DNA of 64,000 nt from JAFAZJ01 sp050183765 (GCA_050183765.1 JBFXAZ010000003.1:44540-108539); one strand, 5' to 3'; positions 41,242-49,390 are shown, numbered from the stretch's first letter. Translations and numbers: made by a program. The notes: generated by a model not told the origin, from the sequence alone.

Positions 41242-42222
41242 ATGCGCGCGATCGTCTGCGATGCCTGGGGTCCGCCGGAATCGCTGACGCTGAAAGAGCT
41301 GCCGCCGCCGCCGCTGGGTGCGGGAGAGGTCCGCATCCGCATCCGGGCGGCGGGCGTGAACTTCCCCGACGTGCTGATGATCTACGGCAAGTATCAGCGC
41401 AAGCCGCCGTTCCCGTTCGTTCCCGGTCTGGAGATGGCGGGCGAGGTGGTCGAGGTTGCCTCGGGCGTCACGCATCTGAAGACCGGCGATCGCGTCTTCG
41501 GCATGTGCGGCGTGGGTGGCTTCGCGACAGAGATCGTCATGCGCGCCGACATGGTGTGGAAGATGCCCGACGCGATGTCGTGGATCGAGGGCGCGGCGTT
41601 CCCGGTGGTCTATCTCACCTCGTACTACGCGCTGAACAACCGCGCGCGGCTGAAGCCCGGCGAAACCCTGCTGGTGCTGGGCGCGGCCGGCGGCGTGGGC
41701 CTGACCGCCTGCGAGATCGGCGCGGCCATGGGCGCCGACGTGATCGCCGTCGCCAGCACCGCCGACAAGCGGGCGCTGGCGGCGCAACATGGCGCGCGGC
41801 GGCAGATCGACTACGGCCCGGCCCGGCTGCGCGACAGCGTCAACGAGCTCACGTTGGGCAAGGGCGCCGACGTGATCTACGACCCGGTCGGCGGCGACGC
41901 CTTCGACGAGTGCCTGCGCTGCATCGCCTGGGGTGGACGCCTGCTGGTCGTCGGCTTCGCCAGCGGTCGCATCCCCTCGGCGCCGGCCAACCTGCTGCTG
42001 CTCAAGGGCGCCGAGCTGCGCGGTATCCGCACCGCCGGCTGGCGCGAGCAGTTTCCGCACGAGGCCGATGTGGCGATGCAGGGCGTGCTGGCGCTCTACA
42101 CGGCGGGCAAGCTCAAGCCCTACGTGTCCACGATCCTGCCGCTGGAGAAGGCACCGGAGGCGCTGGGCATCCTCGATGGCCGGCAGGCCACGGGTAAGGT
42201 GGTGCTGAACGTCGATGCCTGA
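41242..42222 (+). CDS. Zinc-free NADPH:quinone oxidoreductase (MDR family), copy 1
   Basis: 326 residues; ATG 41242 with GGGAGG upstream. GroES-like N-terminus (VRIRIRAAGVNFPDVLMIYGKYQ), no catalytic zinc cysteines, and a Rossmann motif LLVLGAAGGVGLTACEIG. The ADVIYDPVGGDAFDE block is a family hallmark. These enzymes reduce quinones or enoyl compounds with NADPH. It is a paralogue of the next gene, with the same motifs in the same order, so a local duplication is likely. Confidence 0.88.
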   Translation: MRAIVCDAWGPPESLTLKELPPPPLGAGEVRIRIRAAGVNFPDVLMIYGKYQRKPPFPFVPGLEMAGEVVEVASGVTHLKTGDRVFGMCGVGGFATEIVMRADMVWKMPDAMSWIEGAAFPVVYLTSYYALNNRARLKPGETLLVLGAAGGVGLTACEIGAAMGADVIAVASTADKRALAAQHGARRQIDYGPARLRDSVNELTLGKGADVIYDPVGGDAFDECLRCIAWGGRLLVVGFASGRIPSAPANLLLLKGAELRGIRTAGWREQFPHEADVAMQGVLALYTAGKLKPYVSTILPLEKAPEALGILDGRQATGKVVLNVDA

Positions 42223-42224
42223 CT

Positions 42225-42392
42225 CCTTCTCCCCGCGAAGGCGGGGAGAAGGTGGCCGAAGGGCGGATGAGGGGCTTCCTCGAGCAACAACAGAGCGAGC
42301 AACAACAGAGATCGTCGTTGTATAGACTCGGCGAAGCCCCTCATCCGCCTCGCTACGCCCAGCACCTTCTCCCCGCCTTCGCGGGGAGAAGG
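42225..42392. repeat. Long palindromic intergenic element between the two quinone reductases
   Basis: Left arm 42225-42278 and right arm 42333-42392 are inverted copies: each contains the small hairpin CTTCTCCCCGCxxxGCGGGGAG and a GCGGATGAGGGGC part. The 54-base loop carries a direct duplication of GAGCAACAACAGAG. The core GTGxCCGAAGGGCGGATG recurs at 46904-47045, so this is a repeat family in this genome. It fills the gap between copy 1 and copy 2 and may act as an mRNA-end or attenuator hairpin. Confidence 0.85.
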
Positions 42393-42476
42393 CATGGCAT
42401 GCGGAATTGGCGGGTTTGCCGGCCGGCCGGGCTGGCGTATCAATCGGCCATCGATCGATCTACGGGAGCGGAATCC

Positions 42477-43454
42477 ATGCGGGCGATGATCAGCGACAAG
42501 CCGGGCGCGCCGGAGAGCCTCGAGCTGCGCGACGTGCCGTCGAAGCCCGTGGGCAAGGGCGAGGTCCGCGTCGCCGTGCATGCCGCCGGCGTGAACTTTC
42601 CCGACACCCTGATCATCGCCGACAAGTACCAGTTCAAGCCGCCGCGTCCGTTCTCCCCCGGCCATGAGGTCGGCGGCGTCGTCACCGAAGTAGGCGAAGG
42701 CGTCATCGACTACGCCGTCGGCGATCGCGTGATCGGCATGATCGGCCATGGCGGCTATGCCGAGGAGGCGGTGATCCCGACCGCCAACCTGCTGCCCATG
42801 CCGGCGAACATGTCGTTCGAGGAAGGTGCGGCCTTCACCATGACATACGGCACCAGCTATTACGCGCTCAAGCAGCGCGGCAACCTGATGCCGGGCGAGA
42901 CGCTTCTGGTGCTGGGCGCGGCGGGCGGCGTCGGCCTGACCGCGGTCGAGCTGGGCGCGCTGATGGGCGCCAAGGTGATCGCCGCCGTCGGTTCCGACGA
43001 GAAGATGGAGATCTGCCGCAAGTACGGCGCCACCATGTTCGTGAACTACTCGAAGGAGAAGCTGCGCGACAAGGTGAAGGAGCTGACCGACGGCAAGGGC
43101 GCCGACGTGATCTACGACGCCGTCGGCGGCGATGCCTTCGACGAGGCGATCCGCTGCATCAACTGGCTGGGCCGCCTGCTGGTGATCGGATTCGCATCGG
43201 GCCGCATCCCGTCGCTGCCGGCCAACCTCGCGCTGCTGAAGAGCTGCGACGTGCGCGGCGTTTTCTACGGCGCATGGCGTACGCGCGAGCCGGAGGCGGC
43301 GCGGCAGAACTTCACCGAGATGTTCGAGTGGGTTCGCCACAACAAGCTGAAGCCGCACATCTCCATGACTTTCCCGCTGGAGAAGGCGGCCGACGCGATG
43401 AACGCGCTGCTCTCGCGCAAGGCCACCGGCAAGGTCGTGATCAAGGTGCGCTGA
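42477..43454 (+). CDS. Zinc-free NADPH:quinone oxidoreductase (MDR family), copy 2
   Basis: 325 residues; ATG 42477 behind GGGAGCGG. Same architecture as the preceding gene: VNFPDTLIIADKYQFKP, LLVLGAAGGVGLTAVELG, GADVIYDAVGGDAFDEAIRCI. No zinc site. The TGA stop shares its A with the ATG of the SDR gene (TGATG), so the two are translated together. Probably a quinone or crotonyl-type reductase; the substrate is not predictable. Confidence 0.87.
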   Translation: MRAMISDKPGAPESLELRDVPSKPVGKGEVRVAVHAAGVNFPDTLIIADKYQFKPPRPFSPGHEVGGVVTEVGEGVIDYAVGDRVIGMIGHGGYAEEAVIPTANLLPMPANMSFEEGAAFTMTYGTSYYALKQRGNLMPGETLLVLGAAGGVGLTAVELGALMGAKVIAAVGSDEKMEICRKYGATMFVNYSKEKLRDKVKELTDGKGADVIYDAVGGDAFDEAIRCINWLGRLLVIGFASGRIPSLPANLALLKSCDVRGVFYGAWRTREPEAARQNFTEMFEWVRHNKLKPHISMTFPLEKAADAMNALLSRKATGKVVIKVR

Positions 43455-44215
43455 TGTCGTTCAGTCGCCTCAAGGGCAAGGTCGCGATCATCACCGGTGC
43501 GGCCTCGGGAATCGGGGCGGCCAGCGCCAAATTGTTCGCCGAGGAGGGCGCGCAGGTTCTCGCCGTCGATCGTCCCGGCAGCGCGATCGACTCGGTCCAT
43601 GCCGGCGATGCCTCGATCGTGCCGCTGGCCTGCGACGTCACCGACGACGACGCGCCCGGGCGCATCGTCGAGGCGGCGCTCGCTCGCTTCGGCGGCATCG
43701 ACATCCTGTTCAACAATGCCGGCGTCAGCGGCCGCCACTTCGCCGAGGAGATGACCGACGAGCAGTGGGATCGGGTGATGGACGTCAACGTCCGTGCCAT
43801 GTTCCGCATCTGCCGCGCGGCCATCCCGCACCTGCGCCAGCGCGCCGACGAGAAGGGCCGGGCGCGCATTATCAACACCGCCTCGGTGATGGCCTTCGAC
43901 ACCGACTACGGCCTCTCGGCCTATTGCGCCTCGAAAGCCGGCGTGGCCGGGCTGACGCATACCCTGGCGCTGGAGCTGGGCAAGTTCCGCATCACCGCCA
44001 ACTACATCCTGCCCGGCGCGGTCTACACCGGCATGACCAAGGGCAATTTCGACAATCCCGAGATCGCCGCGATCTGGGCCAAGAAGGCCGCGCTGCGCCG
44101 GCTCGGCCAGCCCATCGACCTCGCCCGCGGCGCGCTCTTGCTGGCCTGTGACGATGCCGATTTCATCACCGGCCACGGCCTGGTGGTCGATGGCGGGCTG
44201 ACGCTGCGCACCTGA
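43454..44215 (+). CDS. Short-chain dehydrogenase/reductase (SDR)
   Basis: 253 residues. Classical SDR: TGAASGIG cofactor loop, NNAGVSG, catalytic Ser in NTASVMAF, Tyr and Lys in YCASKAG, and a C-terminal HGLVVDGG. The D in LAVDRPG at the end of the second strand favours NAD over NADP. It starts one base inside the quinone reductase stop. With the two upstream reductases it forms a redox group; likely beta-hydroxyacyl or alcohol oxidation, unproved. Confidence 0.9.
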   Translation: MSFSRLKGKVAIITGAASGIGAASAKLFAEEGAQVLAVDRPGSAIDSVHAGDASIVPLACDVTDDDAPGRIVEAALARFGGIDILFNNAGVSGRHFAEEMTDEQWDRVMDVNVRAMFRICRAAIPHLRQRADEKGRARIINTASVMAFDTDYGLSAYCASKAGVAGLTHTLALELGKFRITANYILPGAVYTGMTKGNFDNPEIAAIWAKKAALRRLGQPIDLARGALLLACDDADFITGHGLVVDGGLTLRT

Positions 44216-44216
44216 T

Positions 44217-44297
44217 GTCATCCTGAGTGAAGCGAAGGATCCAGCGCTGGTGATCAATCGCACCACCGCTGGATCCTTCGCTCGCGCTCAGGACGAC
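44217..44297. repeat. Palindromic intergenic element (GTCxTCCTGAG type), copy 2
   Basis: Left arm begins GTCATCCTGAG and contains GCGAAGGATCC; the right arm is its inverse, with GGATCCTTCGC and CTCAGGACGAC. The central part GCTGGTG / CACCACC also pairs, so most of the element is paired. It lies one base after the SDR stop and 5 bases before the end of the convergent thiY gene: an insulator or two-way terminator is likely. Confidence 0.78.
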
Positions 44298-44301
44298 AAG
44301 G

Positions 44302-45252
44302 TCACTTGATCTCCCGTACGTAGCTGTCGATCGCGGGCACTTCCTTGATCAGCCCGCGCGTCTTCAGGAACGCCGCGAAGCGCTCGTACCGGGCGCGGTC
44401 GAGCGTGGCGGGGTCCGCCGCCAGCAGCGGCAGCGTGTCCTTCCAGGCGCGTTTGTTGAGCTCGTTGGCGACTTCCTTGCCGCCGTAGGTTTCGAACGCC
44501 TTCCACGCCGCGTCCGGATTGGCGCGCAGCCACGCCGTCGCCTCGCGCAGCGCCGCCAGCACGCGCTCGGTCCGGGCGGGATCCATCTTGTCCTTGCTCG
44601 CCACCAGCACGAGCTCGTCGTAGAGCGGCACGCCGTGCTGCTCGACCAGGAAAGCCGTGCCCTTCATGCCCTCGATCTCCAGGTCGTTGAGCTCGAAGTT
44701 GCGGAAGGCGCCGATCACCGCATCGACCTGCTTGCTCTTCAGCGCCGCGGTCAGCGCGAAGTTCACGTTGATCAGCGTGACGTCCTGCATCTTGAGCCCG
44801 TTGGTCTCGAGCATCGCCGCGAGCGTGACTTCCTCGAAGCCGGCGACCGAGAAGCCGATCTTCCTGCCCTTCAGGTCGGCGATCTTCTTGACCGGCCCGT
44901 CGGCCAGCACCACCAGTGCGTTCAGCGGCTGCGCCACCAGCACACCCACGCGCACCAGCGGCACCTTGTCGGCCACCATCATCTGCAGCTGCGGCTGGTA
45001 GGAGACGGCATAGTCGCCCTTGCCGGCGGCAACCAGGCGCGGCGGCGCGCTGGGATCGGACGGCACCACCAGGTCGACGTCGAGCCCGTGCTTCGCGAAA
45101 ATGCCCTGGGTCTTGGCGACCACCAGGGCGGCGTGGTCGGGATTGAGGAACCAGTCGAGCAGGATGGTGATCTTGTCCTGCGCGCGGGCGCCGAAGGGCA
45201 GGGCGAGCGCCGTCGCGAGCAAGGCCGCGGCGATCGTTCGAATGATGGTCAT
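44302..45252 (-). CDS. thiY: ABC transporter substrate-binding protein, thiamine-precursor type (ThiY)
   Basis: 316 residues; ATG 45252 with AGGAGG seven bases upstream. Signal peptide 1-24 (ending PFGARAQ). NMT1/THI5-like domain: KITILLDWFLNPDHAALVVAKTQGIF at the start, GKGDYAVSYQPQ and IGAFRNFELNDLEIEG. This family binds 4-amino-5-hydroxymethyl-2-methylpyrimidine or N-formyl derivatives. The cognate permease and ATPase lie 880 bases further on the same strand, with one opposite-strand gene between. The riboswitch precedes the ATPase gene, not this one, so thiY may be expressed differently. Confidence 0.85.
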   Translation of the reverse strand: MTIIRTIAAALLATALALPFGARAQDKITILLDWFLNPDHAALVVAKTQGIFAKHGLDVDLVVPSDPSAPPRLVAAGKGDYAVSYQPQLQMMVADKVPLVRVGVLVAQPLNALVVLADGPVKKIADLKGRKIGFSVAGFEEVTLAAMLETNGLKMQDVTLINVNFALTAALKSKQVDAVIGAFRNFELNDLEIEGMKGTAFLVEQHGVPLYDELVLVASKDKMDPARTERVLAALREATAWLRANPDAAWKAFETYGGKEVANELNKRAWKDTLPLLAADPATLDRARYERFAAFLKTRGLIKEVPAIDSYVREIK

Positions 45253-45380
45253 CAAAAGCCTCCTGGATGTTCCGGACGGGCGACGTCCGCCGCCAACGCG
45301 TTGAAGACGCAGCGATTCGCAGGTACGGTGAGGGCATGGGTGGCCGGCCTGCGGCGGCCCTGAAACGCCGGAGAGCGCTG

Positions 45381-46115
45381 ATGTCGATGAATCAACTGCC
45401 ACCGACCGCCCCCGGACCGGGGGACGTGCCGTTCAACACCGTCGATTCCGGACGGGGAGTCGAGTGGCTCAAGAGCGGCTGGGCTGAGTTCATGGCCAAT
45501 CCCGGCATCTGGGTCGCGATCGCCCTGATCTTCGGCATCGGGGTCTTCGTGCTGAACCTCATCCCGATCGTCGGCGGGCTGGCCGTCGCGCTGCTCTCGC
45601 CGGTGATCAGCGGCGGACTCATGATCGGCTGCCGCGCCCGCGCCTCGGGCGGCAAGGTGCAGATCGAGCACATGTGGGGCGCCTTCCAGGGCCCGGTGGC
45701 GCAGCTCATCATCATCGGCGCCGTGACTCTGGGCGTCGGCATCCTGATCGGCATCCTGATGGCCGTGGTCGTCGGCGGCGCCATGATGGGCGGCATGGCG
45801 GCCGGTTCGGGCGGCGTGGCGATGGGCGGGATGTTCCTCGGCTTCATCCTGTCGCTGGTGCTGCTGATCCCGCTGGCCATGGCGACCTGGTTCGCCATCC
45901 CGCTGGTGGCGATCCGCGGCGTCGATGCGATCACGGCGATGAAGAGCAGCTTCAAGGCCTCGCTCGCCAACCTGGTGCCGCTGATCGTGATGGGCGTGAT
46001 CTACGCCGTGCTGATGTTCATCGCCTCGCTGCCCTTCGGTCTCGGCCTGCTGGTCGTCCTGCCGATGGTCTGGGGCTCGCAATACGCCGCCTTCCGCGAC
46101 GTCTTCGGCGGCTGA
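45381..46115 (+). CDS. BPSS1780-like membrane protein
   Basis: 244 residues with about five membrane helices. Residues 1-30 are polar. The core GRGVEWLKSGWAEFMANPGIWVAIALIFGIG, then IPIVGGLAVALLSPVISGGLMIGCRARASGGKV, matches the BPSS1780/DUF2189-like group, of unknown function. ATG 45381 was preferred; the frame is open further up. It sits on the opposite strand inside the thiamine transporter genes, splitting thiY from thiX. It could be coincidence or an added transporter part. Confidence 0.7.
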   Translation: MSMNQLPPTAPGPGDVPFNTVDSGRGVEWLKSGWAEFMANPGIWVAIALIFGIGVFVLNLIPIVGGLAVALLSPVISGGLMIGCRARASGGKVQIEHMWGAFQGPVAQLIIIGAVTLGVGILIGILMAVVVGGAMMGGMAAGSGGVAMGGMFLGFILSLVLLIPLAMATWFAIPLVAIRGVDAITAMKSSFKASLANLVPLIVMGVIYAVLMFIASLPFGLGLLVVLPMVWGSQYAAFRDVFGG

Positions 46116-46123
46116 CGTCGAAA

Positions 46124-46151
46124 CGAGGCGCGCCGTCATGGGCGCGCCTCG
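46124..46151. terminator. Perfect 11-bp hairpin across the thiX stop
   Basis: CGAGGCGCGCC / GGCGCGCCTCG with a GTCATG loop. The loop holds the TCA that is the stop of the minus-strand thiX, so the hairpin covers the end of its coding region. On the plus strand it lies 8 bases after the BPSS1780-like gene. Probably a shared terminator. Confidence 0.65.
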
Positions 46152-46903
46152 CCGTTCTGCGGGCCGTCGAGCGGCATCCACCGGGTGAGGCGGGCCATCG
46201 CCGTATCGACGGCGAAATACAGTGCCACGCCCAGGACTCCCAGCACGATCAGCGCGGCAAACGCCAGGGTCGTCTGGCCGCGTCCGAGCTGCTGCATCAT
46301 CAGGTAGCCCAGCCCCGAGCTGGCACCGACCCATTCACCGATCACCGCGCCGATCGGCGCCACCGAGGCCGCGACGCGCGCGCCCGAGGCGAAGGCTGGA
46401 AGCGCGGCGGGCAGGCGGATGCGCAGCAGGGTCGCGCGCGGCGGGGCGTTCATCACCTGCGCGAGATCGAGCCAGCCGGGATCGACGCGGCGCAGCCCGT
46501 CGTAGAGGCTGCTGGCGACCGGGAAGAAGATCACCAGGCTCGCCATCGCCACCTTCGAGGCCATGCCGAATCCCAGCCACAGCACCAGCAGCGGTGCGAT
46601 GGCGAAGACCGGCATGGCCTGGCTCAGCACGATGATCGGCAGGCCCCAGGGCCTCAGGCCTGCGAAGCGCACCAGCAGCAGCGCCACCGCCGCGCCCAGC
46701 GCCAGCCCGGCAACCAACCCGAGCAGGATCTCCGCCGCGGTGGACAGGCCGTGGATGAGCAGCGTGTCGCCGCGCTCCACGAACTCGACGGCGACGCGCG
46801 AGGGCGCCGGCAGGATGTAGTGCGGCAGCCCGGCAAGACGCACGAGCCCCTCCCACGCCAGCAGCAGCACGGCGGCGATGAGGAGGGGACGCACCACTTT
46901 CAT
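46136..46903 (-). CDS. thiX: ABC transporter permease, thiamine-precursor type (ThiX)
   Basis: 255 residues, six membrane helices. The EAA loop region near residues 145-165 (YDGLRRVDPGWLDLAQVMNAPPRATLLRIRLPAALP) is typical of SsuC/ThiX-like permeases. The start overlaps the ATPase stop by four bases (ATGA). Its ribosome site lies inside the palindromic repeat that makes up the ATPase tail. It moves the ThiY cargo across the inner membrane with ThiZ. Expression should follow the TPP riboswitch upstream of thiZ. Confidence 0.86.
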   Translation of the reverse strand: MKVVRPLLIAAVLLLAWEGLVRLAGLPHYILPAPSRVAVEFVERGDTLLIHGLSTAAEILLGLVAGLALGAAVALLLVRFAGLRPWGLPIIVLSQAMPVFAIAPLLVLWLGFGMASKVAMASLVIFFPVASSLYDGLRRVDPGWLDLAQVMNAPPRATLLRIRLPAALPAFASGARVAASVAPIGAVIGEWVGASSGLGYLMMQQLGRGQTTLAFAALIVLGVLGVALYFAVDTAMARLTRWMPLDGPQNGEARP

Positions 46904-47823
46904 ACCTTCCCCCGCTCGGAGGGGAAGGTGCCCGAAGGGCGGATGGGGGTGGCGGCATTGCGGTCAGCGACCGACGCCGGCGTTGTCGCACCAACCACCC
47001 CCATCCGGCGCTGCGCGCCACCGTCTCCCGCCAGCGGGGGAAGGTGGTTGTCGCTTGCGAAGGCGTGGGCATCGGCGAGGCGGCGCATCAGCTCGGCCTG
47101 GATCGCCAGCGTTTCGCCCGCCGTGGCGTCGCGCGGCGGCGAGCCGGCGGGCTCGAGCGGCATGCCCAGCGTCGCCGGTGCCCCTGCCATGACGTGGATG
47201 CGGTGGCCCAGGCGAGCGGCCTCGAGCGGATCGTGCGTCACCAGGAGCACTGTGCGGCCCGCCAGCATGCGCGCGGCAAGATCCTGCAGCGACAGCCGGG
47301 TGATGGCGTCGAGCTGGCCGAAGGGCTCGTCCATCAGCACCACCGGCCGCTCCTCGACCAGCGTGCGGGCGAGCGCCACGCGCTGGCGCATGCCGCCCGA
47401 CAGCGTCGCCGGCATGTCGCCCTGGCGTCCGGCCAGCCCGGTCCGCGCCAGCAGATCGAGCGCGCGGCCGCGCGCGGCCTCGAACGCCGCCGCATCGCCG
47501 CGCAGGCGAAAGCCGACCAGGACGTTGCCCAGCACGTCGAGCCACGGCATCAGCAGGTCGGTCTGTGCCATCCAGGCGACGCGGCCGGCGAGCGGCCGGC
47601 CGTCTCCCGCGCGAATCTGCGTCGGCGGTTCGGGCGGCAGCAGGCCGGCGATCAGGCGCAACAGCGAGGTCTTGCCCACGCCGCTGGGGCCGAGCAGGCA
47701 GGTGGTCTGCCCGGCCGGCAGCTGCAGCGAGAGCTGGTCGAACAGCCGTCGCCCGGCGAAGGCGAAACACGCGCGCTCGATCTGGATGGCGGGTGCCGCT
47801 TCTGGCGGCACGAAGGCAGACAT
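46900..47823 (-). CDS. thiZ: ABC transporter ATP-binding protein with repeat-derived tail (ThiZ)
   Basis: 307 residues, about 50 longer than usual. Walker A GPSGVGKT (45-52), the signature LSGGMRQRVALARTL, Walker B VVLMDEPFGQLDA and the H-loop in LLVTHDPLEAARL. The normal fold ends near residue 257. From there on the sequence (beginning DNHLPPLAGDGGAQRRM and ending SERGKV) is encoded by a palindromic intergenic-type repeat and is likely disordered. The TPP riboswitch lies directly upstream, and the SD region falls at its 3' end, so translation should drop when TPP is high. Energises the thiamine pyrimidine transporter. Confidence 0.88.
   Translation of the reverse strand: MSAFVPPEAAPAIQIERACFAFAGRRLFDQLSLQLPAGQTTCLLGPSGVGKTSLLRLIAGLLPPEPPTQIRAGDGRPLAGRVAWMAQTDLLMPWLDVLGNVLVGFRLRGDAAAFEAARGRALDLLARTGLAGRQGDMPATLSGGMRQRVALARTLVEERPVVLMDEPFGQLDAITRLSLQDLAARMLAGRTVLLVTHDPLEAARLGHRIHVMAGAPATLGMPLEPAGSPPRDATAGETLAIQAELMRRLADAHAFASDNHLPPLAGDGGAQRRMGVVGATTPASVADRNAATPIRPSGTFPSERGKV
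46904..47045. repeat. Palindromic repeat inside the thiZ 3' end
   Basis: Arms 46904-46953 (ACCTTCCCCCGC...GGATGGGGGTGG) and 46995-47045 (CCACCCCCATCC...GCGGGGGAAGGT) are inverted copies round a 41-base loop. It shares the core GTGxCCGAAGGGCGGATG with the element at 42225-42392. It is read through in frame as the last 48 or so codons of thiZ and reaches to the thiX start. Confidence 0.85.
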
Positions 47824-47828
47824 CGTTC

Positions 47829-47920
47829 ACCCGTCCCTACGCCGGTGCGAACCGGATCAGGTTCCAGGGGTCGTCCCTTGTGGGACCTCTCAGCCGCGAG
47901 CGGCTCCCCCCGGTGATTCG
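47829..47920 (-). promoter_or_regulatory. TPP riboswitch (THI element)
   Basis: On the minus strand the conserved core is complete: GGGGGGAGCC, a short P3 hairpin GCCGCTCGCGGC, CTGAGAGG, GACCCCTGGAACCTGATC, and GCACCGGCGTAGGGA, in that order. These are the hallmark TPP aptamer elements. It ends about 8 bases before the thiZ ATG, and GGGACGGGTG near the start codon may be the ribosome site, so control is most likely by translation blocking. It links the downstream thiZ-thiX to thiamine status. Confidence 0.95.
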
Positions 47921-48016
47921 AAAACGATGACACTATGGTGACCGTGCCCCGAGCGGGCAAGGGCGCAGTGCCGCGCGGCGGGATTTGCTACAGTCGCCGC
48001 GAATGGGGAGGCCATC

Positions 48017-48448
48017 GTGCGTCTATTGCCGGCAATCCTGACCCTGATGGCGCTGCTCGCGCCGGTGCAGGCGCAGATGCTCAACGAGCGGGAGTCGCAG
48101 GCCGAGCGTATCGGCGGGCGCTGGCTCGGGCGCTACTACTATTCGGGTCAGCAGGCGGACAGACCGCCGGTCGAGTTCGAGCTCACCCTGGAAGTACCGG
48201 CGGCAGGCCAGGTGACGGGCCGCATGAGCGAGCCCAACACCTTCGGCAAGCCGGGCGTACCCTTCCTCTACGCCCATGTCCGCGGCGAGATCGTCGACAA
48301 CCACCTGCGCTTCATCAAGACATACGACGGTACCGGCGGACAGACGCACAGCGTCGCCTATAGCGGTACCTTCAACGCGAGCTGGACGACCATGGTCGGC
48401 ACCTGGCGGATCAATGACACGACGGGTCGCTTCGATCTGCGTCGTTAG
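48017..48448 (+). CDS. Small exported protein
   Basis: 143 residues; GTG start at 48017 with GGGGAGG upstream. Signal peptide 1-20 (ending APVQAQ). The mature part looks like a small beta-rich domain: GGRWLGRYYYSGQQADRPPVEFELTLEV, then VRGEIVDNHLRFIKTYDG, ending MVGTWRINDTTGRFDLRR, resembling the single-domain lipid- or ligand-binding barrels of the TIGR-type periplasmic hypothetical family. I assign no function. It overlaps the next gene by 35 bases, and the whole run through 52413 may be one operon. Confidence 0.65.
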   Translation: MRLLPAILTLMALLAPVQAQMLNERESQAERIGGRWLGRYYYSGQQADRPPVEFELTLEVPAAGQVTGRMSEPNTFGKPGVPFLYAHVRGEIVDNHLRFIKTYDGTGGQTHSVAYSGTFNASWTTMVGTWRINDTTGRFDLRR

Positions 48449-49388
48449 CGCGCTGCTGGCGTCGCCGGCCGCCGCGCAGGAGCCGCTCGACGCGATTCGC
48501 GCCGATCGAGCGAAGATCGCCGGACTGCTGGCGGGCCAGGCCGCCTATTGCGTCGCGCGACGGGACACCGATCATGTGGCGTTCCATGGCTGCGTCGATT
48601 GGCACTCCGCGACGCACGGCGTGTGGGCGCTGGTTGCCTTCACGCGCTTCACCGGCGATCGGCGCCATGAGGCGCTGATCCGCGACACGCTGCAGCCGGC
48701 GAAGCTCGCGGCTGAGGCGAAGCTGCTGGCCAGCCGGCCGTCGTTCGAGATGCCCTATGGCCGTGCCTGGTTCCTGCGGCTGGCGATCGAGCACGAGGAA
48801 CTCTACCGCGACGGAACGACCCTGGCGCTCGGCGACCTCGCGGCCGAGAGCCTGCTGGCGTACTACCGGCTCTCGCCGCCCGATCCGTTCCTGACGGACT
48901 ACGACAGCGCATCGTGGGCCTTGGCGAATCTGCTGGACTACGCGCGTTTCCGGAAGCGAAGCGATATCGAAGCGGCGGTGACGGATATGGTCCGTCGCCG
49001 CTTCCAGACGCCGGAAGCGCGTTGCGACCATGACGGGCAGGGGTTCATGTCGACCTGCCTGAACTGGGCGCGCCTGGTGTCCAAGGTCGCGCCGCACGAC
49101 GCCTTCCGGCGGTGGTTCGCCAGCTTCATGCCGCGCGGCCGGCCGCCGGTCCCGGTGAAACCGCGCAGTCCCCATTCCTACGGCATGAACTTCAGCCGCG
49201 CCTGGTCGCTGTGGGACATCGCCACAGCCACTGGCGAGCCGGCCTATCGGCTCAGCTATGCCCGCCATTTCAAGGCCGGATTCGAGCCGCATTCCAACTG
49301 GGACGGCGACTATATGCGCGTCGGCCACTGGGTTGCGCAGTTCGGGATGTTCGCGTTACGACCGCTGCTGACGGAAGATCGGAAGTAG
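48414..49388 (+). CDS. DUF2891-family exported protein
   Basis: 324 residues; ATG 48414 inside the preceding gene, chosen because a signal peptide begins there (RRVASICVVSALLASPAAAQ). The DUF2891 hallmark FHGCVDWHSATHGVWALVAF is at about residue 55, followed by many helices: alpha/alpha-barrel-like repeats with conserved Trp and His (SYGMNFSRAWSLWDIATATGEPAYR). The fold suggests a glycoside- or uronate-active enzyme, but function is unknown. Periplasmic or secreted by its signal. Confidence 0.75.
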   Translation: MTRRVASICVVSALLASPAAAQEPLDAIRADRAKIAGLLAGQAAYCVARRDTDHVAFHGCVDWHSATHGVWALVAFTRFTGDRRHEALIRDTLQPAKLAAEAKLLASRPSFEMPYGRAWFLRLAIEHEELYRDGTTLALGDLAAESLLAYYRLSPPDPFLTDYDSASWALANLLDYARFRKRSDIEAAVTDMVRRRFQTPEARCDHDGQGFMSTCLNWARLVSKVAPHDAFRRWFASFMPRGRPPVPVKPRSPHSYGMNFSRAWSLWDIATATGEPAYRLSYARHFKAGFEPHSNWDGDYMRVGHWVAQFGMFALRPLLTEDRK

Positions 49389-49390
49389 CG

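Noticed and set aside
42225..42392. Palindrome considered as an insertion-sequence remnant or attachment site
   Set aside because: No transposase fragment, no flanking direct repeat seen, and the same core is found elsewhere as a palindromic repeat family.
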